A stretch of DNA of 64,000 bases. Source: Anaerotignum sp. MB30-C6 (GTDB lineage Bacteria > Bacillota > Clostridia > Lachnospirales > Anaerotignaceae). This document shows positions 46,006-53,831 of the stretch, one piece after another. How positions within the stretch are numbered: position 1 is the first letter of the stretch; each line of letters opens with the position of its first letter. The stretch covers positions 2,666,001 through 2,730,000 of the forward strand of contig NZ_CP133078.1 of NCBI RefSeq assembly GCF_030908465.1, written 5' to 3'. Position numbers and translations under genes: made by a program. The notes under the pieces are model-generated. The model was given only the letters and a program-made list of their open reading frames with translations. It did no database searches and was not told the origin of the DNA.

Positions 46006-46273
46006 CCTTATTCCCTCCAGTAAAAGCGGTAACCCAGCTCAAGATTTCTTCAAATACAGTCATATTTAATTCATAATAAATATACTTTCCTTTTTTCTCA
46101 TCCAGAATCAGCCCAGCATTTTTTAATACAGATAAATGATGGGAAATGGTTGCCCCCGTTGCTTCAAAATTTTGCCCTATTTCCCCTGCCGTTTTTTCTC
46201 CAGATTTTAATAAATCCAAAATTTCTCGCCGTGTAGGATCACCAATTGCTTTTAAAGTTTTCTGTATCCCCAA
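45998..46273 (-). CDS. ArsR/SdpR-family transcriptional repressor
   Basis: A 91-residue winged helix protein. The helix-turn-helix is GEIGQNFEATGATISHHLSVLKNAGLI, with the start KTLKAIGDPTRREILDLL typical of the family. No ArsR metal-site cysteines are present, as in SdpR. The start is TTG at 46273 with GGAGG 7 bases upstream. Two palindromes flank its promoter. Confidence 0.92.
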   Translation of the reverse strand: MGIQKTLKAIGDPTRREILDLLKSGEKTAGEIGQNFEATGATISHHLSVLKNAGLILDEKKGKYIYYELNMTVFEEILSWVTAFTGGNKDE

Positions 46274-46292
46274 CTCCTTACCTCCACTTCAC

Positions 46293-46308
46293 TTAGATAT
46301 CCATCTAA
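46293..46308. promoter_or_regulatory. SdpR-type operator, proximal
   Basis: TTAGAT-ATCC-ATCTAA, a perfect 6-4-6 palindrome just downstream of the -10 of the ArsR-type gene. Confidence 0.75.
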
Positions 46309-46312
46309 ATAT

Positions 46313-46341
46313 AAAATACCATAGTCAATTCCATTCGTCAA
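46313..46341 (-). promoter_or_regulatory. Promoter of the sdpRI-like pair
   Basis: TTGACG at 46336-46341 and TATTTT at 46313-46318 (minus strand), spacer 17, lying exactly between two TTTAGA palindromes. Confidence 0.75.
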
Positions 46342-46345
46342 TAAC

Positions 46346-46365
46346 ATTTAGACAATTATCTAAAT
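46346..46365. promoter_or_regulatory. SdpR-type operator, distal
   Basis: ATTTAGA-CAATTA-TCTAAAT, a perfect 7-6-7 palindrome immediately upstream of the -35, with the same half-site as the proximal operator. Confidence 0.75.
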
Positions 46366-46412
46366 ATTTCCTATACCATTTATATTTCAAATTTCCTCAC
46401 CTGTAAAATGGT

Positions 46413-46449
46413 AAAAAAATGCCCCAAACGAAAGTCCTAGGGCATTTTT
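46413..46449 (-). terminator. Terminator after the CAT-like gene
   Basis: AAAAATGCCC and GGGCATTTTT enclose a 15-base loop, followed on the minus strand by T. Confidence 0.75.
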
Positions 46450-46475
46450 ACATAGAATCCAAGAATTTTATTTTG

Positions 46476-47153
46476 CTATATTCTTAACAACCATTGTGAT
46501 GGATTATCCATACTATTTTGCAAAATTTCAAAAAACATTTTTAAGTGATAACCATCCGTTGTTGCATGGTGTACGGTTACAGATAATGGCATAAGGATCT
46601 TTTCCTCTGTTTCAACAAACTTACCCGCCTCAAAACTGGGAAAATAATAATCCTTCAAGTTATGATTATATAACGAGAAGCTTTGAAATGAAAACCATGG
46701 TATACAGGAAATAACATATCCATTTGGTAAAGGCATCCCTTTGGAGGATAAAATACCATGGCTATCTCCATGCTCCTTTGTATCCTTAATATAGCTCTGG
46801 TAAAATTCCAAAAAATTATCATGATGTTCCGTCCATAGTAAGGAGGTTGTCTGATCATCTTCATGAAACTGGGGGTACAACGGAGTCAGTTGCCTCCAGC
46901 ACCCTAAAACACCATCTTTTAATCCCACTCTCAGCTCAGGTACTTCATTTATCGCCTTTGTAACAAGCCACAGATACGTGGGGAAAAACTTTAATCCTTG
47001 CTGCTTCAACTCATTTCTTAACACCGTAACATCCATGGAAACATTGATTGAATAGGTGGTGGGGGCCATTTGTGTATAATAATAAAAGCTTTGTGCCCTT
47101 GGCCAGGTTTCCATATCAATTGGTTCAAACAGTTCATCTATCGTCTTCATCAT
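46476..47153 (-). CDS. Chloramphenicol acetyltransferase-like protein
   Basis: A protein of about 225 residues with the type A chloramphenicol acetyltransferase fold. The active-site motif is VTVHHATTDGYHLKMFFE near residues 194-211, with the catalytic His and structural Asp of the HHxxxDGxH signature. Family members share FYYYTQMAPTTYSINVSMD and FFPTYLWLVTKAIN. The substrate may be chloramphenicol or another acceptor. The frame opens at 47165, but TAATG at the end of the upstream gene suggests a coupled start at 47153. No mobile-element signs flank it. Confidence 0.88.
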   Translation of the reverse strand: MMKTIDELFEPIDMETWPRAQSFYYYTQMAPTTYSINVSMDVTVLRNELKQQGLKFFPTYLWLVTKAINEVPELRVGLKDGVLGCWRQLTPLYPQFHEDDQTTSLLWTEHHDNFLEFYQSYIKDTKEHGDSHGILSSKGMPLPNGYVISCIPWFSFQSFSLYNHNLKDYYFPSFEAGKFVETEEKILMPLSVTVHHATTDGYHLKMFFEILQNSMDNPSQWLLRI

Positions 47154-47731
47154 TAATTCACCCACAATCCATGTTTACTACATCCAAAATAAAACTTCCC
47201 ACCATGAAGCCTTGGTATCCTCAATTCCCCACCTTGCTCAGGGTATAGCTTCACAAAAAGAACTCTGTCGTAGGACACATAGGCAATAAAACAAATATAG
47301 TGCTCTTTTTTCATGTCATGGGGGAAAGTGACATAAAAATCGTTCTCTATATTTTCCACCTTTAAACAATGTTCCTCATCTGCAGGCTTGGGCACCAAAG
47401 CAGACAGTTTTCTGCCACAACAGGAAATTTCAGCTTCACCTGTTGCTGTCATTACGTTGCCACAGTTGGGGCACATAAAAAATTTTACTCTTTTCATATT
47501 TCCTCCGTCCATGCTATTGGGTTCTAAATCCCCTAGCAATATTTTTTCTATATTCACATTTAATGCATCTGATAACTCATGCAAAAGGGATACATCAGGA
47601 CAACCTAAACCACGCTCCCATTTTGAAATGGTTTTATCGCTTATATTCATAAATTCCGCAAGCTGGCGCTGTGTCAGACTTTTTTCTTTTCTAAGATCAT
47701 GAATTAATTTTCCCACTTTATTGCAATCCAC
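47153..47731 (-). CDS. XRE-type HTH fused to a desulfoferrodoxin-like protein
   Basis: A 192-residue fusion (197 if counted from the ATG at 47746; residue numbers below use that frame). Residues 11-72 are an XRE helix-turn-helix (SLTQRQLAEFMNISDKTISK). Residues 88-112 form a desulforedoxin-like centre with Cys92, Cys95, Cys109 and Cys110. Residues 123-195 resemble the superoxide-reductase centre, with candidate ligands His126, His143, His149, Cys189 and His192 (GCSKHGLW). The likely start is GTG at 47731, placed 8 bases after GGAGG; the ATG overlaps that site. It may sense superoxide or iron and regulate itself and the coupled acetyltransferase gene. Confidence 0.85.
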   Translation of the reverse strand: MDCNKVGKLIHDLRKEKSLTQRQLAEFMNISDKTISKWERGLGCPDVSLLHELSDALNVNIEKILLGDLEPNSMDGGNMKRVKFFMCPNCGNVMTATGEAEISCCGRKLSALVPKPADEEHCLKVENIENDFYVTFPHDMKKEHYICFIAYVSYDRVLFVKLYPEQGGELRIPRLHGGKFYFGCSKHGLWVN

Positions 47732-47752
47732 CCCAATCACCTCCATATACGT

Positions 47753-47781
47753 ATTATAGGTTATTTCTTTCCGTAATCCAA
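47753..47781 (-). promoter_or_regulatory. Promoter of the HTH-desulfoferrodoxin gene
   Basis: TTGGAT at 47776-47781 and TATAAT at 47753-47758 (minus strand), spacer 17. Confidence 0.78.
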
Positions 47782-47816
47782 TCTACGCTCCGTAGAATTT
47801 TAACTAAAAATTCTAC
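47782..47816. promoter_or_regulatory. Overlapping palindromes above the HTH-desulfoferrodoxin promoter
   Basis: TCTACG-CTC-CGTAGA (47782-47796) shares an arm with GTAGAATTTT-AACTA-AAAATTCTAC (47792-47816, perfect 10-bp arms). They abut the -35 and are the best candidate operators of this regulator. Confidence 0.65.
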
Positions 47817-48051
47817 AAAATAAAAGCTCCAAAAAGAAACTCGTCATTCAATAAGTTATATGATTTCCAATACCAGAGTTCAGAAGAGACTTGGATTGGC
47901 CTATACCATTTCCATTCATCCGCCAATGCATTGTTGCCGCATCTCCCATTATATGTAAATATAATGAGAGCATTCCCTTGCCAATACCCATTGAGTAAAT
48001 TATAATAGCTATATATTTTCTGGACTCTTTTACATAGAAAGTGGTGAGTTT
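47817..48051 (+). promoter_or_regulatory. Intergenic region with promoter and palindrome of the two-component system
   Basis: TTGCCA (47978-47983), spacer 17 and TATAAT (48001-48006) drive the response regulator. A perfect palindrome CATTATAT-GTAA-ATATAATG lies upstream at 47947-47966. No gene is present. Confidence 0.7.
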
Positions 48052-48750
48052 ATGACCCAAGGTGCATCGGTTTTGATTATTGACGACGATCCTGAGATTC
48101 GGGAGATTGTTTCTCTTTTATTAAACAGAGAGGGCTTTATTGTTCGAGAAGCCTTTGATTTTGATTCAGCTATGCTTATGCTCAATACCTCCATAAATCT
48201 GATTATTCTTGATATTATGATGCCCGATTGCTCTGGGCTAGAGCTATGCTCTAAAATCAGGAAAACCACGATGGTTCCAATTTTATTTCTAACGGCAAAG
48301 GCTCAGGATTCTGACAAGGAGGCAGGCTTTTCACGGGGCGGTGATGACTATCTGGTCAAGCCATTCTCATCGGTAGAGCTGGTATCAAGAGTCAAGGCAC
48401 TTCTGCGTAGGCATCTTGTCTATCAACAGCCCCTAAGTAACATTAAGCCAAATATCCTTCGTCACTGCGAGCTAGCTGTTAATTTAGATACCGGCGTCGT
48501 TTCTCTTCATAATCAAGAAGTCCTTTTAACGAGCACAGAGTATCAAGTTTTGGTACTGCTACTGAAAAATCGAAAAAAAGTCCTTTCTGCTCGGGAAATA
48601 TACGAACAAGTTTGGAAAGAAACGTTTCTTCCTGTTTCTAATAATGCAGTGATGGTACATATTAAAAATCTGAGAAAAAAACTGGAGAAAGATTGGGGAC
48701 ATCCTCAATATATCCGTACTGTTTGGGGAAAGGGGTACTATATTGGGTAA
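48052..48750 (+). CDS. OmpR-family response regulator
   Basis: A 232-residue regulator. The receiver has the acidic pocket Asp11-13, phospho-acceptor Asp54 (ILDIMMPD), and a lysine in LVKPF. The C-terminal winged helix has TSTEYQVLVLLLKNRKKVLSAREI and the recognition region VMVHIKNLRKKLEKD. It overlaps the kinase gene by 8 bases. The adjacent NikABCDE-like operon, with direct repeats above its promoter, is the likely target. Confidence 0.95.
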   Translation: MTQGASVLIIDDDPEIREIVSLLLNREGFIVREAFDFDSAMLMLNTSINLIILDIMMPDCSGLELCSKIRKTTMVPILFLTAKAQDSDKEAGFSRGGDDYLVKPFSSVELVSRVKALLRRHLVYQQPLSNIKPNILRHCELAVNLDTGVVSLHNQEVLLTSTEYQVLVLLLKNRKKVLSAREIYEQVWKETFLPVSNNAVMVHIKNLRKKLEKDWGHPQYIRTVWGKGYYIG

Positions 48751-50053
48751 AATAAAGGGTGAGTTTAGTCTTTCACGGAAGTTGGTAATGTATATTGGAG
48801 CATCTCTCCTGATTTCTGCTGTGCTGTTTTCAGTTTTGCAATACGCAGCCCATGGCTTTATTCGGTCTTATTGTAGCAATCCTGCGGTGATTGCCAAACA
48901 TATTAAGAAAAAGGCTCAGGATGTGCAACAATATGTAACTGCAAATCAGATTTCCCTGACAAATCTTTCCGCCCTTGACCCTTGGACAGAGCAGGAAGGG
49001 TTGACTGCACTTGCTGTCTACTATAACGGGAACTTACTATATAGCTCACATATGATGCTGCCAGATGCGAACACGCCACCCCACCCATATCAAAAGTATG
49101 ACCGGCTGTCTCCATGGGAGTACTGTAATACCATCATTTTTCATGATGGCACCGCACAAGTTTTTATTAACGACTTGTTTATGCATCGCTATATAGACTA
49201 TGCCACCAACCTTAGCCTTGTGGCTTTTTTTATATGCTCCTCTTCCATCGTTCTCGTTTTTATTCGGAAAAAGGTTCGCTACATCCATACCTTGGAACAG
49301 GAAATTAAGATTCTACAAGGCGGTGATCTTAGTTATGATATCACCATTAAAGGAAATGACGAGCTTGCTTCTTTGGCTTTTGAGATAAACGAAATGAGAA
49401 AAGCCTTCGTAGAGCGTGAGCAGTATGCAGGGCGGGTAAAGGCCGAGACATATGAACTTATGACAAGCCTGTCCCATGACCTAAGGACACCTCTTACCGC
49501 CATAATCGGCTATTTAGAAGTGCTAGATGGCGATAAAAATATAAGAAAAAACGAGTTCCTGCTAAAAATCAAGAATCGAGCACTACAACTCAAAGAGTTA
49601 ATTGACCACCTATTTGAATACTTTTTTATTTCTACAAATAACGGCGAACAATTCCCCATCCGTACTATTTCTGTAAAAGAAGCACTCGGTGAAATCATCC
49701 ACGAATATATTTATCTTCTAAAACAAAATGGATTTAGTATATTCCATGAAATACATCTACCCCTTGGCCAAATGAAGGCTAATGATGGAATGCTTCAAAG
49801 AATATTTGATAATTTACTGTCCAATATCCGTAAATATGCAGACCCCATAGATGAAATACGAATAAAGATTGGAGAATCCAACGGCGAGCTGTCTATCGTC
49901 ATTGAAAATACTGTAATAGCTGCCTCAAACTTCGATAAAACCAGTCTGGGTTTAGCCAACTGTAAAAAAATGATGGCCCTGCATCAGGGGCGTTTACATT
50001 ATGAACAAAAGGGAGATCAGTTTATGGTAAAACTCTTTTTCCCACTGATATAA
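48743..50053 (+). CDS. Sensor histidine kinase
   Basis: A 436-residue membrane kinase. Membrane helices lie at about 14-36 and 156-175, with an extracytoplasmic sensor of about 120 residues between them. A HAMP segment follows, then the phospho-acceptor His245 in SLSHDLRTPLTA and the ATPase N box IFDNLLSNIRKYA. The G boxes near the C-terminus are weak and the domain ends early (LGLANCKKMMALHQGRLHYE), as in several short kinases of this group. The signal is unknown. Confidence 0.93.
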   Translation: MGKIKGEFSLSRKLVMYIGASLLISAVLFSVLQYAAHGFIRSYCSNPAVIAKHIKKKAQDVQQYVTANQISLTNLSALDPWTEQEGLTALAVYYNGNLLYSSHMMLPDANTPPHPYQKYDRLSPWEYCNTIIFHDGTAQVFINDLFMHRYIDYATNLSLVAFFICSSSIVLVFIRKKVRYIHTLEQEIKILQGGDLSYDITIKGNDELASLAFEINEMRKAFVEREQYAGRVKAETYELMTSLSHDLRTPLTAIIGYLEVLDGDKNIRKNEFLLKIKNRALQLKELIDHLFEYFFISTNNGEQFPIRTISVKEALGEIIHEYIYLLKQNGFSIFHEIHLPLGQMKANDGMLQRIFDNLLSNIRKYADPIDEIRIKIGESNGELSIVIENTVIAASNFDKTSLGLANCKKMMALHQGRLHYEQKGDQFMVKLFFPLI

Positions 50054-50059
50054 GAAGTC

Positions 50060-50092
50060 GCAGTCTCTCAAATGACGAGGGGCTGCTTTTTT
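50060..50092 (+). terminator. Terminator of the two-component operon
   Basis: GCAGTCTCTC (50060-50069) and GAGGGGCTGC (50077-50086) pair over 10 positions including two G-U pairs, followed by six T. Confidence 0.83.
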
Positions 50093-50104
50093 CTTCCAAA
50101 AGAA

Positions 50105-50123
50105 TTCTGAAGATTTCTGAAGA
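50105..50123 (+). promoter_or_regulatory. Direct repeats above the nik-like promoter
   Basis: TTCTGAAGA occurs at 50105-50112/3 and again at 50115-50123, a 10-base period on one helix face, 15 bases above the -35. OmpR-type regulators bind such tandem sites, so this is a candidate site for the adjacent response regulator. Confidence 0.6.
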
Positions 50124-50137
50124 ATCCAGTAAATCCA

Positions 50138-50166
50138 TTGACGAATTATTTTTAACTTGCTAATGT
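50138..50166 (+). promoter_or_regulatory. Promoter of the NikABCDE-like operon
   Basis: TTGACG (50138-50143), spacer 17, TAATGT (50161-50166). Confidence 0.7.
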
Positions 50167-50180
50167 TAGTTATGACTAAC
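50165..50180. promoter_or_regulatory. Operator palindrome overlapping the nik-like -10
   Basis: GTTAGT-TATG-ACTAAC is a perfect 6-4-6 palindrome overlapping the -10 and start site. ACTAAC also occurs in the candidate site at the feoA promoter, which hints at a shared metal-responsive repressor. Confidence 0.6.
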
Positions 50181-50249
50181 TTTGTGTGTATGGTCTGCGA
50201 GTTTCTACGTACATAACCATACTTTTACAATCAGGAGGAGATTACTAAA

Positions 50250-51860
50250 ATGAAAAAGTTACCAATTGCACTTTTCACAGCTGCATGCATGTTGCTTTCA
50301 GCATGCAGCAATGCTCCAACTTCTGACCCTAAATCAAAGGCTGCTGCCACAACAGAGACTTCCTCAAAAGACACCATCAGTATGGCCATAGCAAATGATA
50401 TCGGGGATGTGAACGCACATCTTTATTCCGGTGATATGGTTGTACAGGGGATGTTGTTTGAGGGTCTGGTGGAAAACACCCCAGAGGGACCTAAGCCCTG
50501 CCTGGCTGAACGGTGGGAGATTTCAGATGATGGCAAGACATATACTTTTTATTTGAAAAAAGGAGTCAAGTTTAGCGACGGAGAGCCTATGAATGCAGCG
50601 GCCATCAAAGCAAATATGGATGCCATTCAGGCAAATAAGGAATTTCATAACTGGTTAGAATTAAGCAACAAAATTGTAAGCTGTGACATCGTTGACGAAT
50701 ATACAGTAAACCTTGTTCTGTCCAACCCCTATTATCCCACGTTAGAGGAACTAGGGCTTACCCGCCCCTATCATATGATGTCCCCTGCAACCTTCATCAA
50801 CGGCGCCACCATGGACGGTGTTTCTGACTATGTAGGTACAGGGGCATACAAGCTGGAGGAATATGTTGAGGATCAGTATGCAGTATTTACCGCAAACGAA
50901 GAATATCATGGCGGCGTGCCTGCCATTAAAAAAATCACAATGAAGGTAATGCCTGCTGGCGAAACACCCTTATTGGCTATGATGAACGGAGAAATCAACT
51001 TTCTGTTCAGTACGGATACATCGGGTTTGGTAGATGCGGATATATTAAGGCAACTCCAAAAGGACAACAAGTTCCAAGTTCAGACCAGCCACCCATGCTC
51101 CACCAGATACCTTTTAACCAATTCAATGAAGGAGAGAACCATTGCCGATAAGAACATCAAACAGGCTGTGTGGTACGCCATCAATCGTCAGGACATGTGC
51201 TCTTATGTATTTTCGGAATTTGAGACTCCTGCACAGAGCATTTTTGCCCGCACAGTGCCCTATTGCGATGTGGACTTGCCAGAAAGAGAATACAGTGTGG
51301 ATGAGGCAAAAAGTTTAATCGAGAAATCTGCATGGGTTATGGATGAAAGTACCGGCTACTACACCAAGGAAGGTAAGAGGCTATCACTAGAGCTGGTATA
51401 TAACAGCAGCTTGGCAATCAATAAGACCACAGGGGAATTTATTCAGGCAAATTTGAAGGACGCTGGTATTGATGTAATTCTGGTTCCTTCTGAAAGCACC
51501 TCTGTGCGGCAGTTACGTGCGGCAGGCAACTATGACCTCTATCTTGACCGCTCTTGGGGCTTACCTTATGACCCACAAACCACCCTTACAGGATTGTTTG
51601 GAGAAATTGCTTATGTGAGTGCTGCAATTGACCTTGAGTGCTACGATGAGCTGCATGAACTGGTAAATGGCGCATTGGTTGAAATGGATGAAGAAGTAAG
51701 GCAGGAGTACTACAACAAAATACTTACAATCGTTCATGAGGAGAGCTGTTTTATACCTTTATCCTATTCACAGGCTATTATTGCCGCAGAGAAAGACTTA
51801 CAGGGGATTTCCTTTAATCAGACACAATTGGAGGTTCCTTTCAAAAAGTTCCATTACTAA
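50250..51860 (+). CDS. nikA: ABC transporter substrate-binding lipoprotein, NikA-like
   Basis: A 536-residue solute-binding protein of the SBP_bac_5 family. The lipobox is LLSAC with Cys19. NikA-like segments include STRYLLTNSM near residue 286 and DLYLDRSWGLPYDPQTTLTG near 430, which line the ligand pocket in nickel-binding relatives. GTGAYKLEEYVEDQYAVF is shared with peptide binders. Nickel, possibly as a metal-chelate, is the best guess, but a peptide is not excluded. The operon order fits an importer. Confidence 0.85.
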   Translation: MKKLPIALFTAACMLLSACSNAPTSDPKSKAAATTETSSKDTISMAIANDIGDVNAHLYSGDMVVQGMLFEGLVENTPEGPKPCLAERWEISDDGKTYTFYLKKGVKFSDGEPMNAAAIKANMDAIQANKEFHNWLELSNKIVSCDIVDEYTVNLVLSNPYYPTLEELGLTRPYHMMSPATFINGATMDGVSDYVGTGAYKLEEYVEDQYAVFTANEEYHGGVPAIKKITMKVMPAGETPLLAMMNGEINFLFSTDTSGLVDADILRQLQKDNKFQVQTSHPCSTRYLLTNSMKERTIADKNIKQAVWYAINRQDMCSYVFSEFETPAQSIFARTVPYCDVDLPEREYSVDEAKSLIEKSAWVMDESTGYYTKEGKRLSLELVYNSSLAINKTTGEFIQANLKDAGIDVILVPSESTSVRQLRAAGNYDLYLDRSWGLPYDPQTTLTGLFGEIAYVSAAIDLECYDELHELVNGALVEMDEEVRQEYYNKILTIVHEESCFIPLSYSQAIIAAEKDLQGISFNQTQLEVPFKKFHY

Positions 51861-51902
51861 TCATTAAGACCATTGAACCCATTAAACTATTTATGTGAAT
51901 TG

Positions 51903-51972
51903 AAAATGCCTGTTTCGTATTTGTAATCCTCCCTCAGTGACGGGTAATTACAGAGTATCGGACAGGCGTTTT
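51903..51972 (+). other. Long hairpin between nikA-like and nikB-like genes
   Basis: AAAATGCCTGT pairs with ACAGGCGTTTT (one G-U), continuing inward with GTAAT/ATTAC and CCC/GGG, spanning 70 bases. TTTTATC follows. It may be a partial terminator lowering permease expression relative to the binding protein, or an RNase stop protecting the nikA mRNA. Confidence 0.6.
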
Positions 51973-51994
51973 ATCTAAGATAAGGTGGTGCAGC

Positions 51995-52924
51995 ATGAGG
52001 GAATATATTGTAAGGAGACTTTTATTTCTCATTCCTACTTTTTTTATTGTTTCATTTTTAGCCTTTGTACTTATTAACGCTTCAACAGAGGATCCAGCGG
52101 TTATTGTGCTGGAGGCACAGGGCGTTCCCCGTATTACACAAGAATTAATCGATCAGGTAAACGAGGCCTATGGATTTAATCAACCCTTTTTTTTGCGGTA
52201 TCTAGATTGGTTGGCAGATGCATTGCGGCTGGACTTTGGCAAGTCCTTTGTAACAAACAATGATGTCAGCCAAACAATACGAACTGCCTTTTCTTACACC
52301 TTACAGTTGGCAGGAACCACTACAGTAATGACCTTTATATTTTCTGTTGTTTTAGGGACTCTTTGTGCCATTTGGGAGGGAAGATGGTTTGACAGAGCCA
52401 CTCGGGGTATTATGTTTGTGCTATCATCTATGCCCGCCTATTTGATTGGAACCATATTTGCATGGCTATTTGCTGTGAAGCTAGAATGGTTTCCCACCAG
52501 CGGTGCGGCTTCTCTACGTAGTTTTATATTGCCAACGGTAGTGATGTCCATTGGTTATTGCGGTTTATTTTTCCGTATGATTCGAAATTCCATGCTGGAA
52601 AACATGAACGAAAACTATGTGAGTTTTTTCCGTTCTTGCGGTGTTCGTGAGAAAAAGGTAATACGACATATTTTAAGAAATTCAATGCATACAATGCTGA
52701 CTGCTTTTTCTATGGCAATACCCGCCATGATTGCAGGCACGGTAGTCATTGAAAATGTTTTTGCATGGCCGGGACTTGGCAGACTTTGCGTAGAAGCTGT
52801 ATTCAGCCGAGATGTGCCAATCATTCAAACATATGTATTGCTGATTGCATTGTTTTATTGTGTGTTTAATATTTTATCTGATATTGTGAATGCCTTTATC
52901 AACCCAAAGTTAAGGAGGACATAG
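51995..52924 (+). CDS. nikB: ABC transporter permease, NikB-like
   Basis: A 309-residue permease with six membrane helices, starting MREYIVRRLLFLIPTFF as in NikB/DppB. The segment VVIENVFAWPGLGRLCVEAV near residue 250 closely resembles the NikB end, and the EAA-like loop is near 205. The start follows GGTGGTGCAGC. Confidence 0.88.
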   Translation: MREYIVRRLLFLIPTFFIVSFLAFVLINASTEDPAVIVLEAQGVPRITQELIDQVNEAYGFNQPFFLRYLDWLADALRLDFGKSFVTNNDVSQTIRTAFSYTLQLAGTTTVMTFIFSVVLGTLCAIWEGRWFDRATRGIMFVLSSMPAYLIGTIFAWLFAVKLEWFPTSGAASLRSFILPTVVMSIGYCGLFFRMIRNSMLENMNENYVSFFRSCGVREKKVIRHILRNSMHTMLTAFSMAIPAMIAGTVVIENVFAWPGLGRLCVEAVFSRDVPIIQTYVLLIALFYCVFNILSDIVNAFINPKLRRT

Positions 52925-52925
52925 G

Positions 52926-53831
52926 ATGAAAATACTGAAAAAGTTAAAAAAAGACCCCGTGGTCATTGGTTTTACTATGATTATTTTGGTAGTCATACTT
53001 TTAGGATGCTTTGCCCCTCTCATTGCTCCTAACGATCCAAATGAAATGAGCATAACCTTGAAATATGGGGCTATATCCTTTCAGTATCCCTTTGGAAATG
53101 ACTATTTAGGACGTTGTATTTTTTCAAGAATTCTTTATGGCATACGTCCCAGCGTATTGATGGTGATTTCCGCCATGATGCTCACTGTTTCAATAGGCAC
53201 GCTAGTAGGATTGGTGGCAGGATATTTTAAGGGAAAGGTGGATGAAATTCTTATGCGCATCTGCGATATTATGCTTTCCTTCCCGCCAGATGCAATGGTA
53301 CTTGCCAGTGTGGGCATTTTTGGCGTTGGCTTACGCAACATCTTGTTGACCATCGTTTTTTTACGGTGGCCTTGGTATGCTCGAGTGTTTCGTACGGCAG
53401 TTATGAAGTATACAGATAAAAACTTTATACAGTTTGCCAAAGCATCAGGAACTAACGATATGCGTATTATCTTCAGACATATACTCCCTTCGGTTTTACC
53501 GGATATTACCGTAGTGGCTAGTAATAACATCTGTACCCTCATACTCATGATTTCTGGTTTTTCATTTCTGGGCTTGGGGGTGCAAGCTCCAACGGCGGAA
53601 TGGGGGGTTATGCTTAATGAAGCAAAAAGAGTCATGCTCTCCCATCCTGAACAGCTCATTGCACCTGCAACGGCAATTATTTTGGTATGCGTTTCTTTCG
53701 CCTTCTTGGGAGATGCTTTGCGAGATGCAATGGACTCTAAGCACATGAATTACAATCTACAGCGAAAGGGTTTCAAGGTGTTAAGAAATACGCTAAGAAA
53801 TGTGGTAAGAAAGAAAGAGGGGGTTGCATGA
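52926..53831 (+). CDS. nikC: ABC transporter permease, NikC-like
   Basis: A 301-residue permease with about six membrane helices. It has FGNDYLGRCIFSRILYGIR near residue 58 and the loop FAKASGTNDMRIIFRHILPS that contacts the ATPase. It starts right after nikB. Confidence 0.88.
   Translation: MKILKKLKKDPVVIGFTMIILVVILLGCFAPLIAPNDPNEMSITLKYGAISFQYPFGNDYLGRCIFSRILYGIRPSVLMVISAMMLTVSIGTLVGLVAGYFKGKVDEILMRICDIMLSFPPDAMVLASVGIFGVGLRNILLTIVFLRWPWYARVFRTAVMKYTDKNFIQFAKASGTNDMRIIFRHILPSVLPDITVVASNNICTLILMISGFSFLGLGVQAPTAEWGVMLNEAKRVMLSHPEQLIAPATAIILVCVSFAFLGDALRDAMDSKHMNYNLQRKGFKVLRNTLRNVVRKKEGVA

Noticed and set aside
46476..47153. Recently acquired chloramphenicol resistance cassette
   Set aside because: No mobile-element signatures or composition break surround it, and it is coupled to a host-like regulator gene.
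51903..51972. Nickel/cobalt (NiCo) riboswitch in front of nikB
   Set aside because: The element is one extended hairpin and lacks the four-way junction with conserved modules of that class.
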